Source: Thermoplasmatales archaeon BRNA1
GTDB taxonomy: Archaea; Thermoplasmatota; Thermoplasmata; Methanomassiliicoccales; Methanomethylophilaceae
Reading direction: 5' to 3'
Length of the DNA stretch: 64,000 nt
Assembly: GCA_000350305.1 (NCBI GenBank)
Contig: CP002916.1
Coordinates: forward strand, 1,364,001 to 1,428,000
The notes under the pieces: generated by a model
The model's database searches: none
What the model was told of the DNA's origin: nothing
What the model saw: the letters and a program-made list of their open reading frames with translations, nothing else
In this document: positions 53,251-62,895 of the stretch, piece by piece
How positions within the stretch are numbered: position 1 is the stretch's first letter
Layout: every line of letters starts with the position of its first letter
Translations under genes and position numbers: made by a program

Positions 53251-53290
53251 TTTATTATAGCGTCTCCCTTTTTCCTTCTCTATCTATAAG
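53251..53290 (+). promoter_or_regulatory. Promoter region of hdrD
   Basis: TTTATTATAG (53251-53260) is a TATA-like box predicting a leader of about 60 nt. A second candidate, CTATAAG (53284-53290), would give a leader of about 30 nt. A Shine-Dalgarno AGAGGAA precedes ATG 53345, so hdrD is not leaderless. Confidence 0.45.
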
Positions 53291-53292
53291 TG

Positions 53293-53317
53293 GGAGTCTG
53301 ACGGATAGGCAGGCTCC
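53293..53317 (+). promoter_or_regulatory. Stem-loop in the hdrD 5' leader
   Basis: GGAGTCTG (53293-53300) pairs with CAGGCTCC (53310-53317), 8 bp with one wobble, around a nine-base loop. It lies in the predicted untranslated leader, 27 nt before the start codon, and could affect stability or translation. Confidence 0.4.
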
Positions 53318-53344
53318 GACCATCCTGGAAAAGAGGAATCGACA

Positions 53345-54562
53345 ATGGTAACGCTACTCAGAATGACTGTAAGGATGCCGTGGATCGAGGAGTCCCTCGC
53401 AGCCTGTGTACAGTGCGGATACTGCATCGCCGGATGCCAGGCCCACAGGCAGACCCCTTGGGAGTCCGACACCCCCCGCGGAAAGATCTACTACATCAAC
53501 CAGATCAACGCCGCAACCCCACTGGACAAACCCCTCGGAAGGGTAGCTACCCTCAACCCCTACTTCGTCGACGCGATGTACAAGTGCACCGGATGCGGAA
53601 CCTGCGAGGCTGTCTGCCACGCGAAGATCCACCTCGTCGAACTCTGGGAGGAGGTCCGCAGGTGGCTCGTCTCCTACGGACACGGACCCCTGGACGTCCA
53701 CAAGGGAATGCACGACCGTGTTGTCGAGGTCCGCAACCCGTACGGCGGAAACCCCGCCGCCCGCGGCGACTGGTGGCCCGCAGAGGTTCCCAGGTACGAC
53801 ACCCCCGACGTCATCTTCTTCGCAGGATGCACCGGATCCTACAGGCAGCAGGGAATCCCCCAGACTGGTGTCAGGATCCTCAACCGCGGCGGCGTCAGGA
53901 TGAACATCCTCGGATCCGACGAGTGGTGCTGCACCTCCCCGCTCCTCAGGACCGGAGACGAGTCCCAGACCCTCGAGTGCGCGGAGCACATCGTCGAGAA
54001 GGCCGACGGAATGGGAGCGAAGGACATGGTCATGACCTGCTCCGGATGCTACAAGACCATCTCCACCGACTTCGGACGCTTCTACGCCAAGGTCCAGCAG
54101 AACGTTTACCACTTCTCCCAGTACGCGGAGAAGCTCATCAACGAGAAGAAGCTCCCCCTCAACCACCCCTTCCCGCACAAGGTCACCTACCACGACCCCT
54201 GCCACCTCGGAAGGCACATGGGAGTCTATGACGCACCCAGGAACGTCATGGCCAAAATCAAGGGACTGGAGCTCATCGAGATGCCCAGGAACAGGGCCAA
54301 CTCCATGTGCTGCGGTGCAGGAGGAGGTTACAAGTCCCAGTTCAACAACTTCGCGGTCAGGATTGCATCCGACAGAATCCGCGAGGCCGAGGCCACCGGT
54401 GCCGAGATTCTCGTCACCAGTTGCCCGTTCTGCGTCACCAACCTGTCCCAGGGTGCAAAGGCTATCGGTTCCAAGATCAAGGTCATGGACCTCTCCGACG
54501 TCCTCATGGAGGTCACCGCCCCCGTCGAGGAGGAGAAGCCCGCCGACGCCCCCGCAGCGTGA
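53345..54562 (+). CDS. hdrD: Heterodisulfide reductase subunit D
   Basis: Catalytic subunit that reduces the CoM-S-S-CoB heterodisulfide at the end of methanogenesis. The 405-residue product has two 4Fe-4S motifs (CVQCGYCIAGC near 21-31, CTGCGTCEAVC near 82-92). Two CCG domains bind the non-cubane clusters: DEWCCTS with TCSGC, then YHDPC, MCCGAGGG and TSCPFC. No hdrE (cytochrome b) lies next to it. Methanomassiliicoccales lack HdrE, and HdrD is thought to take electrons from an Fpo-like complex (published model). The C-terminal tail is acidic and Ala/Pro-rich. A terminator follows the stop. Confidence 0.94.
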   Translation: MVTLLRMTVRMPWIEESLAACVQCGYCIAGCQAHRQTPWESDTPRGKIYYINQINAATPLDKPLGRVATLNPYFVDAMYKCTGCGTCEAVCHAKIHLVELWEEVRRWLVSYGHGPLDVHKGMHDRVVEVRNPYGGNPAARGDWWPAEVPRYDTPDVIFFAGCTGSYRQQGIPQTGVRILNRGGVRMNILGSDEWCCTSPLLRTGDESQTLECAEHIVEKADGMGAKDMVMTCSGCYKTISTDFGRFYAKVQQNVYHFSQYAEKLINEKKLPLNHPFPHKVTYHDPCHLGRHMGVYDAPRNVMAKIKGLELIEMPRNRANSMCCGAGGGYKSQFNNFAVRIASDRIREAEATGAEILVTSCPFCVTNLSQGAKAIGSKIKVMDLSDVLMEVTAPVEEEKPADAPAA

Positions 54563-54575
54563 AGAAACAATAACC

Positions 54576-54604
54576 GGCCGGGCGATGCCCGGCCATCCTC
54601 TTTT
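54576..54604 (+). terminator. Terminator of hdrD
   Basis: GGCCGGGC (54576-54583), loop GAT, GCCCGGCC (54587-54594), then TTTT at 54601-54604. Confidence 0.65.
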
Positions 54605-54612
54605 CCGCAATC

Positions 54613-57360
54613 ATGCCCTTCGACACGCTGAGCCCCGTCCTCGTGGAGGCGCTGCGCTCGAGGGGCATCACCGAACCCACCGACCCCCAGAGGGACGCCA
54701 TCCCCAGGATCCAGAAGGGCCATAACGTCCTGGTCGTAGCACCCACTGGTATCGGGAAGACCGAATCCGCGATGCTGCCCGTTTTCGACGATCTCGCACA
54801 GCTCGAGGACCGCAAGGGAATCAGATGCATCTACGTCACCCCGCTCCGCGCGCTGAACCGCGACATGCTCCGCAGGATGGAGGACCTGGGTGCGGAGCTG
54901 AAGGTGTCCGTCGGCGTGAGGCACGGGGACACCCCTCAGAGCGAGAGGAACCGTATGTCCAGGAGTCCTCCCCAGATCCTCATCACCACCCCCGAGACCA
55001 TGCAGATCATGTTCATCGGGAAGAACCTCCGCGAGGGCCTGAAGAACGTGAAGTACGTGGTGATCGACGAGATCCACGAGCTCGCCGGCAACGAGAGAGG
55101 GGCCCAGCTGGCCGTCGCCCTCGAGAGACTGGTCCAACTCGCGGGGGAATACCAGAGGATCGGCCTTTCCGCGACAGTCGGGAACCTGGACGAGGTGAGG
55201 AACTTCCTCTCCGGAGAGGGGAGGGAGGTCGATGTCTGCAAGCATGACACCTTCAGGGAGTTCGACATCCGCGTGGAGAGGCCCCTTCCCGCGGAGGCGG
55301 ATGCCGAACTGCAGGACAAGCTTCAGAGCGACCCCGACATCCTCGCTGTGATGAAAAGAGCCAGATATCTCATCGACAGCGTCACTTCCACGCTTTTCTT
55401 CGTCAACACCAGGGAGACCGCCGAGTGGCTGGCATCCCGTTATCACATGTGGGACGAGGACTACCCCATCGGTGTCCACCACGGTTCCCTCTCCAAGGAG
55501 AACCGCATGGAGACCGAGGACGAGTTCAAGACGCAGAAACTCAAGGGCCTGATCTGCACATCCTCCCTCGAACTGGGGATCGACATCGGTTCCGCCGACC
55601 TCGTCATACAGTACAATTCCCCCAGGCAGGTCGCCCGCATGACTCAGAGGGCCGGAAGGGCGGGACACCGCATAGGCGGGAGGATCCGCTCGGTAATCCT
55701 GGCCACCGCACCCGACGAAGTGGCCGAGGCCATGGTCGTCGCCAGGAGATGCGAGGCCAAGGAGATGGAATACGCCGCCGGAAGGCCGAATCCCCTCAAC
55801 GTACTCGCCAACCAGCTCGTCGGGATGGCGATGGTGGGTCCGTTCGAAAAGGAAGAGGGGTACAGGACGGTGATCCGTTCCCACCCGTTCCGGACCCTTT
55901 CGAAAAAGGACTTCGACGACACCGTCGAGCAGCTGAAATCCATATGGATCCTCAGGGAGAACGAGGATGGGACCGTCGGTAAATCCCGCAAGGGGATGCA
56001 GTACTTCTACCAGAACATCTCGATGATCCCCGACGAGAAGACCTACCGCGTCAGGGATATCGGGACCAGGGCGATCATAGGTACCCTCGACGAGAGCTTC
56101 GTAGCCACCCTCGAGGGAGAGGCGGAGATGTTCATCGCCAAGGGAAGGACCTGGAGGGTCGTCGAGATGCGTGAGGACGAGCTCCTTGTCGAGGAGGCCC
56201 GCACCGTCGGCAACGTCCCCTCGTGGGAGGGATCCGACATCCCCGTCCCCTTCGAGGTCGCCATGGAGGTGGGGCATCTCAGGAGGAAGAGGGACTTCTC
56301 CAGATATCCCGCCGACAGACCCTCCGTGGAATGCGTCACCGAATACCTCGACCTCCAGCAGGAGAGGTGGACTGTCCCCACGGACAACATCGTCACCATC
56401 GAGACAGGCGACAGGGTTGCGATAATCAACTGCTGTTTCGGGAGCAGGGTCAACGACACACTGTCGAAGATCCTCTCCGCGCTCCTCACCGCAAGGGTCG
56501 GAGAGAGCCTGGGAGTGACCACCGACGCATACAGGATCATCCTCCAGCTCCCCAGGAACATAGACCGCAAGGTGATCTACGACACCTTCATGTCCATCCG
56601 CCCCGGAACCGTCGAGGCGATTTCGAGGCTGACCGTCCTCAACTCCACGCACCTAAAGTGGAGGTTCATGAACGTCGCCAAGAAGTTCGGTATCATCGAG
56701 AAGGGTGCGGACCGCCGCTACATCAACTACGGCAGGCTGTTCGACATCCACAAGGACACGCCCGCGTACAACGATGCCGTGAACAAGGTGCTATGGGAGG
56801 ACCTCGACATCGAGAATACCGAACTGGCACTCAGACTGATCCACGACGGGAAGATTAGTGTCGTGATGCAGGGCGCATCGTCCATCGGGCTCGAGGGGAT
56901 TACCCGCACAAAGGAGCTCATGCAGCCCGCGAGGGCAGACCATGCCATCCTCATGGCGATGAAGAAGAGGCTGGACAACGAGATCCTCTACGCATCCTGC
57001 CTTAACTGCAAGAACCAGAGGAGACTCAGGGTCGGGGACGCCCCGAAGAGGCTGAGATGCCCGTCGTGCGACGGGGTGATGATCGCCCTTCTCAAGGATT
57101 ACGAGAGGGACCTCATCAGGGATTACGGCAAACCCGGAAGGGGTGCCGAGGGCAAGAAGAACGACATGCGCATCAACAAGAACGCCAACCTAGTGAACTC
57201 CTACGGGGGGATGGCTGCCGAAGTTCTTGCGGGAAGGGGAGTGGGACCGGAAGTGGCCGCCCGCATCCTGATGAAGATGCATGTCGACGAGGACGAACTG
57301 CTCCGCGACATAATGGCATCCGAGGTCCTGTACGCCAGGACCAAGAGATTCTGGGACTGA
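54613..57360 (+). CDS. Lhr-type superfamily 2 helicase
   Basis: A 915-residue ATP-dependent nucleic-acid helicase of the archaeal Lhr group. The Q-motif TDPQRDAI and Walker A APTGIGKTESA (near residue 42) are followed by DEIH box VIDEIHEL near 155, SATVGN, and motif VI MTQRAGRAGHR near 350. A winged-helix and Lhr-core domain follow, then a CxxC...CxxC zinc site (CLNC near 797, CPSC near 817). Lhr proteins unwind RNA:DNA hybrids and act in repair. ATG 54613 is used. The 217-base gap after its stop contains short inverted repeats but no gene. Confidence 0.9.
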   Translation: MPFDTLSPVLVEALRSRGITEPTDPQRDAIPRIQKGHNVLVVAPTGIGKTESAMLPVFDDLAQLEDRKGIRCIYVTPLRALNRDMLRRMEDLGAELKVSVGVRHGDTPQSERNRMSRSPPQILITTPETMQIMFIGKNLREGLKNVKYVVIDEIHELAGNERGAQLAVALERLVQLAGEYQRIGLSATVGNLDEVRNFLSGEGREVDVCKHDTFREFDIRVERPLPAEADAELQDKLQSDPDILAVMKRARYLIDSVTSTLFFVNTRETAEWLASRYHMWDEDYPIGVHHGSLSKENRMETEDEFKTQKLKGLICTSSLELGIDIGSADLVIQYNSPRQVARMTQRAGRAGHRIGGRIRSVILATAPDEVAEAMVVARRCEAKEMEYAAGRPNPLNVLANQLVGMAMVGPFEKEEGYRTVIRSHPFRTLSKKDFDDTVEQLKSIWILRENEDGTVGKSRKGMQYFYQNISMIPDEKTYRVRDIGTRAIIGTLDESFVATLEGEAEMFIAKGRTWRVVEMREDELLVEEARTVGNVPSWEGSDIPVPFEVAMEVGHLRRKRDFSRYPADRPSVECVTEYLDLQQERWTVPTDNIVTIETGDRVAIINCCFGSRVNDTLSKILSALLTARVGESLGVTTDAYRIILQLPRNIDRKVIYDTFMSIRPGTVEAISRLTVLNSTHLKWRFMNVAKKFGIIEKGADRRYINYGRLFDIHKDTPAYNDAVNKVLWEDLDIENTELALRLIHDGKISVVMQGASSIGLEGITRTKELMQPARADHAILMAMKKRLDNEILYASCLNCKNQRRLRVGDAPKRLRCPSCDGVMIALLKDYERDLIRDYGKPGRGAEGKKNDMRINKNANLVNSYGGMAAEVLAGRGVGPEVAARILMKMHVDEDELLRDIMASEVLYARTKRFWD

Positions 57361-57577
57361 CGATCGCAATAATCGATTACACTGATTTTTCATTGCGATT
57401 GCACCAATCATCACATGCCGACAAACCTGCAGATCCGATTACGATAACAGATTATCGCAAATACGCCGGATATTACGTGGAATTCCACCCTGTGCGCCAT
57501 AAGAAGAAGGACTGCCGCACGGTCAATGCAAAGCCGGCCCCGGAGTGCAGGGAGGGGATCAATAACGGCGGATGATC

Positions 57578-58270
57578 TCAGAAATTGCCGCCCTTAGGCC
57601 TGAACTCGGGCTGTTTCTCATCGTTCTTCACCGGCTTGGGGACGGGCTTGACGTTGTGGGCCCCCAGGAAACCGCGGCAGACGACGTACACCTCGGACGA
57701 TGTAGGACGGGACGCCTTCGGCGAGGTGACGATGACGCTGTCGAACCTCTTCTTCAGTTCCCTCTCCAGGTCCTGGAATAAGTCCCCCATGAAAACCTTC
57801 ATGGCCATCTTGCCGCCCTTCTTCAGGATCCTGTCGCAGACGTCAACGGCGTACATGCAGAGCTCGATGGACCTGGCGTGGTCCGTGGAATAATGGCCGG
57901 CGATGTTGGGCGCCATGTCGGAAAGGACCACGTCGACCTTGCCTCCGACCATGTCCAGGAGGCGTATCATGGTGTTGTCGTCGGTGATGTCCCCGATGAT
58001 GAACTGCACTCCCTCGAGAGGGTGGATGTAGCGAAGGTCCACTCCGATGACCTTCCCCTTCTCCCCTACGATGTCGTATGCGACCTGAGACCATCCCCCG
58101 GGACATGCCCCGAGGTCCACTACGGAGTCCCCCTCCTCGAAGATGTGGAACTTCTCGTCGAGCTGGAGGAGCTTAAAGGATGCCCTGGAACGGTAGTCCA
58201 TCTCCTTCGCGAGGCGGTAGTAGTACTCGCGGTGGCGCTCGGCCACCCAGCGGTCGTGCAGATCTGACAC
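57578..58270 (-). CDS. rlmE: 23S rRNA 2'-O-methyltransferase RlmE (FtsJ/RrmJ)
   Basis: A 230-residue SAM-dependent 2'-O-methyltransferase. The FtsJ pattern is clear: K of SRASFKLLQLDEK, the SAM motif VVDLGACPGGWSQVA, D of VLSDMAPN, and K of MAMKVFMGD. The K-D-K catalytic set is therefore present. The Lys/Pro-rich C-terminal tail (about 25 residues) is likely disordered. The start is GTG 58270: TTTTTATAAAC about 24-27 nt upstream gives a leaderless mRNA, and an upstream ATG does not align with the family. Confidence 0.92.
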   Translation of the reverse strand: MSDLHDRWVAERHREYYYRLAKEMDYRSRASFKLLQLDEKFHIFEEGDSVVDLGACPGGWSQVAYDIVGEKGKVIGVDLRYIHPLEGVQFIIGDITDDNTMIRLLDMVGGKVDVVLSDMAPNIAGHYSTDHARSIELCMYAVDVCDRILKKGGKMAMKVFMGDLFQDLERELKKRFDSVIVTSPKASRPTSSEVYVVCRGFLGAHNVKPVPKPVKNDEKQPEFRPKGGNF

Positions 58271-58357
58271 GTTCCGACCATATGCCCCCGTGTTTATAAA
58301 AAATACGAAAAGAAACGATAATAACCGCGCCCAGCTATACGGGCATTCAGTGTTAAC

Positions 58358-59374
58358 ATGACCGGATGGACCTACGAGAAATCGGGCGTCAGCATCGACA
58401 AGAAATCCAGCTCCATTGAGTCGCTCGTGGGGCAGCTGAAGTACCAGAGGAAGGGCTTCGGACAGCAGGTCCACCACCCCGGACTCTTCGCGAGTCTCAT
58501 CGACTTCGGGGACAGGTACGTTACCCTGGCTACCGACGGCGTCGGCACCAAGATCCTCATCGCAGAGGAACTCGGAATCTGGGACACCATCGGTATCGAC
58601 TGCATCGCCATGAACGTCAACGACACCATCTGCGTCAACGCCACACCCATCTCCTTCGTGGACTACATCGCCATCGACAAACCCGACGGCGAGGTAACCA
58701 AGCAGGTCGGCATCGGACTGAACCGCGGGGCCGAGCTCTCCGACATGGAGATCGTCGGCGGGGAGATCGCCGTACTCCCCGAGATCGTCAACGGTCTCGA
58801 CCTCTCCGGAACCTGCATGGGAGTCGTGGACAAGGACAAGATCATCACCGGAGAGACCTGCGAGAAGGGCGACCTCATCGTATCCCTGAAATCCTCCGGT
58901 CTCCACTCCAACGGACTCACCCTCGCAAGGAAGGTCGTCGAGGCTAACAACATCAAGATGACCGATTCCGTCTCCGGTCTCACCAAGAGCATCGGAAAGG
59001 AGCTCCTCACTCCCACCGAGATCTACGTCAAGCAGGTCCTGGGAATCACCGGGAAGCACGAGGTCCACGGACTCGTCGACATCACCGGGGGAGGACTCAG
59101 GAACATCCTCAGGATGAGGAAGGGACTGAAGTACACCATCGACGACCCCGTCAAGCCCCAGCCCATCTTCCAGGTCCTTCAGGAACTCGGACAGATCGAG
59201 GACAAGGAGATCTACCAGACCCTCAACATGGGAATGGGATTCACCATCATCGCCCCCGAGACGGAGGCCGAGGACATCGCCAGGGAGAACCCCAACGCGC
59301 AGGTCGTCGGACGCGTGGAGGAAGGGAACGGGGTGTACTTCGCACCCGCAGACGTCCTCTACGACCACTATTGA
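58358..59374 (+). CDS. purM: Phosphoribosylformylglycinamidine cyclo-ligase
   Basis: AIR synthetase of purine biosynthesis: closes the imidazole ring of FGAM using ATP. The 338-residue product has the signature LATDGVGTKILIAEEL, then DCIAMNVNDTICVNATPISFVDY, LHSNGLTLAR and HGLVDITGGGLRNI. It is of normal length. ATG 58358 is divergent from rlmE, with 87 bp between the starts. A strong hairpin terminator follows. Confidence 0.95.
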   Translation: MTGWTYEKSGVSIDKKSSSIESLVGQLKYQRKGFGQQVHHPGLFASLIDFGDRYVTLATDGVGTKILIAEELGIWDTIGIDCIAMNVNDTICVNATPISFVDYIAIDKPDGEVTKQVGIGLNRGAELSDMEIVGGEIAVLPEIVNGLDLSGTCMGVVDKDKIITGETCEKGDLIVSLKSSGLHSNGLTLARKVVEANNIKMTDSVSGLTKSIGKELLTPTEIYVKQVLGITGKHEVHGLVDITGGGLRNILRMRKGLKYTIDDPVKPQPIFQVLQELGQIEDKEIYQTLNMGMGFTIIAPETEAEDIARENPNAQVVGRVEEGNGVYFAPADVLYDHY

Positions 59375-59383
59375 GAATCAATA

Positions 59384-59405
59384 CGGGGCCCCGGCCCCGG
59401 TTTTT
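59384..59405 (+). terminator. Terminator of purM
   Basis: CGGGGCC (59384-59390) and GGCCCCG (59393-59399) form a GC stem, followed by TTTTT (59401-59405). It lies between convergent genes. Confidence 0.6.
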
Positions 59406-59412
59406 CCGAGTG

Positions 59413-59973
59413 TCACTTGTTGAGCTTGCAGTCCAAAGCTCCGCACACCGCCCCCAGGGCGGTGCAGGTCTCGAGGGAATAGTTGCCCCCGGTGACCTCG
59501 AAGTCGTAGTCCGAGAAGGGACGGACCTTGTCCGGTATGCCGTGGGGTCCGATGCCGAACAGGAGGAGGACGCTCTGCCCCTGATCCACCATATCGGCAA
59601 GCTGGGCGGTGGTGAGCTGCTTCTTCGCCTCCGGCTTGCAGGTGGTGAGGATCACCTTCCCCAACTGCGGGGGGAAGCCCTTCACGGGATACGGGAAGGT
59701 CTGGAAACGTCCGAGTTCAGCGAGCTGGACGAAATTGTCGCCGTGGTTCCCGATGCTGGTGGTCCCCGCGATGTAATCGGCGACCTCCTTGGGGGTCTTC
59801 TTGTCCTCGGGAAGAGGGAATCCGAAAAGTGCCAGATTCATGTTGAAGGCCATTGCGATGTCCCCGGCCCTCGCGATGGCGCGGCGATGCGGCTCCCTGA
59901 AGGTGTTGGGGTCGTAGGCGTTGTAGATGCCCACGGTCATGCGCCCCCTGCGGTTGCCGGACGGATAGGTCAA
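59413..59973 (-). CDS. DUF531 family protein
   Basis: A 186-residue archaeal protein of unknown function. The segment MTVGIYNAYDPNTFREPHRRAIARAG is typical of DUF531. A later LLLFGIGPHGIP segment recalls the knot region of SPOUT-type methyltransferases, so an RNA methyltransferase is possible (speculative). The start TTG 59973 overlaps the upstream stop (TTGA) and has GGTGA four nt upstream. ATG 59940, which begins the family-conserved part, is the alternative. Confidence 0.82.
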   Translation of the reverse strand: MTYPSGNRRGRMTVGIYNAYDPNTFREPHRRAIARAGDIAMAFNMNLALFGFPLPEDKKTPKEVADYIAGTTSIGNHGDNFVQLAELGRFQTFPYPVKGFPPQLGKVILTTCKPEAKKQLTTAQLADMVDQGQSVLLLFGIGPHGIPDKVRPFSDYDFEVTGGNYSLETCTALGAVCGALDCKLNK

Positions 59974-60152
59974 CGGCTCACCTTCGGACGCGCGACGATC
60001 GCATAGCGGTCCCCGTCGAGGAAAATCTCGTAGTTGGAGAGGGCGGGATCCTGCTTGTACTGCTCGATGCGGCCGAGCACCTCACCCAAGGTGAGCGTGG
60101 TGCTCTTGATGTCGATCAGTATCATGTCCTGTCCTTCTTCGCTCAAAGACAT
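59970..60152 (-). CDS. Small conserved protein upstream of DUF531 gene
   Basis: A 60-residue protein: ILIDIKSTTLTLGEVLGRIEQYKQDPALSNYEIFLDGDRYAIVARPK. A regular beta-alpha-beta pattern with no cysteines or catalytic motif. The reading frame is well biased, AGAGGA precedes ATG 60152, and the stop overlaps the start of the DUF531 gene, so it is a real operon partner. Function unknown. Confidence 0.75.
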   Translation of the reverse strand: MSLSEEGQDMILIDIKSTTLTLGEVLGRIEQYKQDPALSNYEIFLDGDRYAIVARPKVSR

Positions 60153-60279
60153 TCCTCTGGGACTCCCTTCGGGAGGGTCTCACGACAACCATTGGGTGGA
60201 TGTCTAAAAAGGTTCCCTTTTTCAGTCGCCGCGGACGGATGCTGCGGCAGGACTGTGACGGAGTGGACGGAAAAAGGTA

Positions 60280-60355
60280 TGGTGCCGCCAGCCGGGTTCG
60301 AACCAGCGACCTCGTGATCTTCAGTCACGCGCTCTCCCAACTGAGCTACGGCGGC
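60280..60355 (-). tRNA. tRNA-Phe (anticodon GAA)
   Basis: The minus strand folds with acceptor GCCGCCG/TGGCGGC. The anticodon loop CTGAAGA gives GAA, and the T-loop contains TTCGAAC. Discriminator A (60283) is followed by encoded CCA (60282-60280). Confidence 0.94.
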
Positions 60356-60396
60356 TTGATTGACCAGTAGTTGGCTATTGTTTATTAAATCTTCGG

Positions 60397-60424
60397 AAAA
60401 GGTAAACGGCCCCCGAAGGGGCCG
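60397..60424 (-). terminator. Terminator of gyrBA (minus strand)
   Basis: Minus-strand CGGCCCC-TTCG-GGGGCCG (60424-60407) has a UUCG tetraloop and is followed by a T-rich stretch (plus-strand AAAA at 60397-60400). Confidence 0.65.
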
Positions 60425-60440
60425 CAAGAGGTTTACTGGC

Positions 60441-62891
60441 TCATTCCGAGGCCGGGGGCTCGGCGTCGGACTCGCTGACCACGGGGTTGACGGAGACGAT
60501 GGTCTCCCCGTCCTTCAGGTCCATGATCTTGACGCCCGCGGCGTTCCTTCCGGTCTGCCTGATGTCGGAGACCCTCATCCTGATGACCTTTCCGGAGGAG
60601 GAGATGGCCATGAGCTCGTCCTCAGGTCCGACCTTGCGGACGCTCATGACACCGCCGTTCCTCTTGGTGCACTTGATGGTGATGACTCCCTTTCCTCCGC
60701 GGTGGGTGAGACGGTAGTCGGAGACGATGGAGATCTTCCCGAATCCGTTCTCGGTGACGGTCAGGAGCATGTCTTCGGGCTTGACGACGGTCATGGAGAT
60801 GACGCTCTCCTTCCTTCCCACGGTCATCCCGCGGACACCGCGGGTGTCCCTGCCGGTGGCGGAGACCTCGAACTCGGGGAAACGGATGGCCTGTCCGTCG
60901 GTGGAGGCGAGGACTATCTCGTCTCCCTCCTTGGACATCCAGACCTCGACGAGTTCATCGTCGTCATCCAGCCTGATCGCCTTGATCCCCTTGTTCCTGA
61001 CGTTCCCGTAGGCGGACAGCTGGGTCTTCTTGATGAGACCGTTCCTGGTGCAGAACACCAGGCACTTGTCCTCGGGGAAGTCGGCGGTGGGGATGACGTT
61101 GGTGACGATCTCGCCCTCCTGCAGGTCGGGGAGCAGGTTGACCACGGGCTTACCCTTGGCCTGGCGGCTTCCCTCGGGGATGTTGTATCCCTTCAGCCAC
61201 AGGATGCGCCCGGTGTTGGTGACGAACATGAGGTAGTCGTGGGAGGATGCCACGAACATGCTGCGGACGGTGTCGCCCTCCTTGGTCTGGAGGCCGGTCA
61301 TGCCGGTTCCGCCGCGGTTCTGCTGCTTGTAGGTGCGCAGCGGCAGCCTCTTGACGTAGTTGTCCTCGGAGATCGTGTAGACGGTCTCCTCCTTGGGGAT
61401 GAGGTCCTCGGCGTCGACGTCGACCGCGGCCTCGTTGACCTCGGTGCGCCTGTCGTCGCCGTAGGCGTCCTTCATGGCGGTGAGCTCGTCCTTGATGATG
61501 GCGTCCACGCGGGCGGGCTTGGCGAGGATGTCGCGCAGGTCCTCCATGCGCGCCTTCAGCTGCTCGTACTCCTCCCTGACGGAATCGAGTTCGAGTCCCG
61601 TCAGCTTCTGCAGGCGCATGTCCAGGATCGCCTGGGCCTGGATCTGGTCTATGTGCAGGAGGTTCTGCAGACCGGCGTTCGCCTCGGCACCGTCCTTGCT
61701 CGCACGGATCAGCTTGATGGTCTCATCGAGCATGTTGAGGGCGGCCATGAGACCTTCCAGTATGTGGAACCTCTTGGCGCACTCGTCGAGCTCGAACTGG
61801 GTCCTGCGGGTGACCACCGTGCGGCGGTGGGCGATGTACTGCATGATGAGTTCCTTGAGCCCGAGGGTGGTGGGCTTGTTGTTCACCAGTGCGAGGTTGA
61901 TGATTCCGTAGGTGATCTCCATCTGAGTCTTGGAGAACAGGTTCTGGAGGACGACCTCGTCGATGGCATCCTTGTGGAGCTCGATGACTACCCTCATACC
62001 CTTCCTGTCGGACTCGTCCCTCAGGTCGGTGATACCGACGATGGCCTTGTTCTTCACGAGGTCGGCGATGCTCTTGACGAGCTCGGCCTTGTTGACCTGG
62101 TAGGGGATCTCGTCGACGATGATGGCGGTCTTGCCGCCCCTGATCTCCTCGAAGTGGGTCTTGGCACGGACCTTGATGCGTCCGCGTCCGGTGGTGTAGG
62201 CGTCGATGATGCCCGCGATACCGTTGATGATACCTCCGGTGGGGAAGTCGGGACCCTTCACGAACTGCATGAGGGCGGGGACGTCCGCGTCCGGGGTGTC
62301 GATGGTGTAGATGATCGCGTCGCAGACCTCGCGGAGGTTGTGCGGGGGCATCTTGGTGGCCATTCCCACCGCGATACCGTCAGACCCGTTCACCAGCAGG
62401 TTGGGGAACTTGCTGGGGAGGATGGAGGGTTCCTTCAGGGACCCGTCGAAGTTGTCGATGAAGTCCACAGTGCCCTTGTCCAGGTCCAGGAGCAGGTCGG
62501 ACGCCATCTTGGAGAGGCGGGCCTCGGTGTAACGCATGGCCGCGGGCGGGTCACCGTCCACGGATCCGAAGTTACCCTGTCCGTCGATGAGCGGGTACCT
62601 CATGGCGAAGTCCTGTCCGAGACGGACCATGGCTCCGTACGCAGCGGAGTCTCCGTGGGGGTGGTACTTACCGAGCACCTCTCCGACCACGGTGGCTGAC
62701 TTCTTGTGGGGGCGGTTGTAGGAAAGACCCAGCTCGTGCATGGCGTACAGGATCTTCCTGTGAACGGGCTTCAGTCCGTCCCTGACGTCTGGCAGCGCAC
62801 GGCTGACGATGACGGACATGGAGTAGTCGATGTAGGAGCGCTTCATCTCCTTCTCGACGGTCTGCTTGAGGATTCTCTCTTCTCCCTCCAT
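60441..62891 (-). CDS. gyrA: DNA gyrase subunit A
   Basis: Breakage-reunion subunit of gyrase, which introduces negative supercoils. The 816-residue product has the catalytic tyrosine in [11 protein letters not shown] (near Y122) and the N-terminal winged helix with [19 protein letters not shown]. Its C-terminal beta-pinwheel carries a GyrA-box-like [10 protein letters not shown] near residue 530, which separates gyrase from topoisomerase IV. ATG 62891 starts 4 bp after the gyrB stop. Among archaea gyrase is typical of Thermoplasmata, halophiles and some methanogens after transfer from bacteria. Confidence 0.95.
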   Translation of the reverse strand: MEGEERILKQTVEKEMKRSYIDYSMSVIVSRALPDVRDGLKPVHRKILYAMHELGLSYNRPHKKSATVVGEVLGKYHPHGDSAAYGAMVRLGQDFAMRYPLIDGQGNFGSVDGDPPAAMRYTEARLSKMASDLLLDLDKGTVDFIDNFDGSLKEPSILPSKFPNLLVNGSDGIAVGMATKMPPHNLREVCDAIIYTIDTPDADVPALMQFVKGPDFPTGGIINGIAGIIDAYTTGRGRIKVRAKTHFEEIRGGKTAIIVDEIPYQVNKAELVKSIADLVKNKAIVGITDLRDESDRKGMRVVIELHKDAIDEVVLQNLFSKTQMEITYGIINLALVNNKPTTLGLKELIMQYIAHRRTVVTRRTQFELDECAKRFHILEGLMAALNMLDETIKLIRASKDGAEANAGLQNLLHIDQIQAQAILDMRLQKLTGLELDSVREEYEQLKARMEDLRDILAKPARVDAIIKDELTAMKDAYGDDRRTEVNEAAVDVDAEDLIPKEETVYTISEDNYVKRLPLRTYKQQNRGGTGMTGLQTKEGDTVRSMFVASSHDYLMFVTNTGRILWLKGYNIPEGSRQAKGKPVVNLLPDLQEGEIVTNVIPTADFPEDKCLVFCTRNGLIKKTQLSAYGNVRNKGIKAIRLDDDDELVEVWMSKEGDEIVLASTDGQAIRFPEFEVSATGRDTRGVRGMTVGRKESVISMTVVKPEDMLLTVTENGFGKISIVSDYRLTHRGGKGVITIKCTKRNGGVMSVRKVGPEDELMAISSSGKVIRMRVSDIRQTGRNAAGVKIMDLKDGETIVSVNPVVSESDAEPPASE

Positions 62892-62895
62892 GATA

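Noticed and set aside
57361-57577. Possible gene or RNA in the gap between the Lhr and rlmE genes
   Set aside because: Short inverted repeats (ATCGCAAT/ATTGCGAT and CGATAA-CAGA-TTATCG) and a stretch that reads as protein-like without any start codon. Too weak to call; most likely terminator or decayed sequence.
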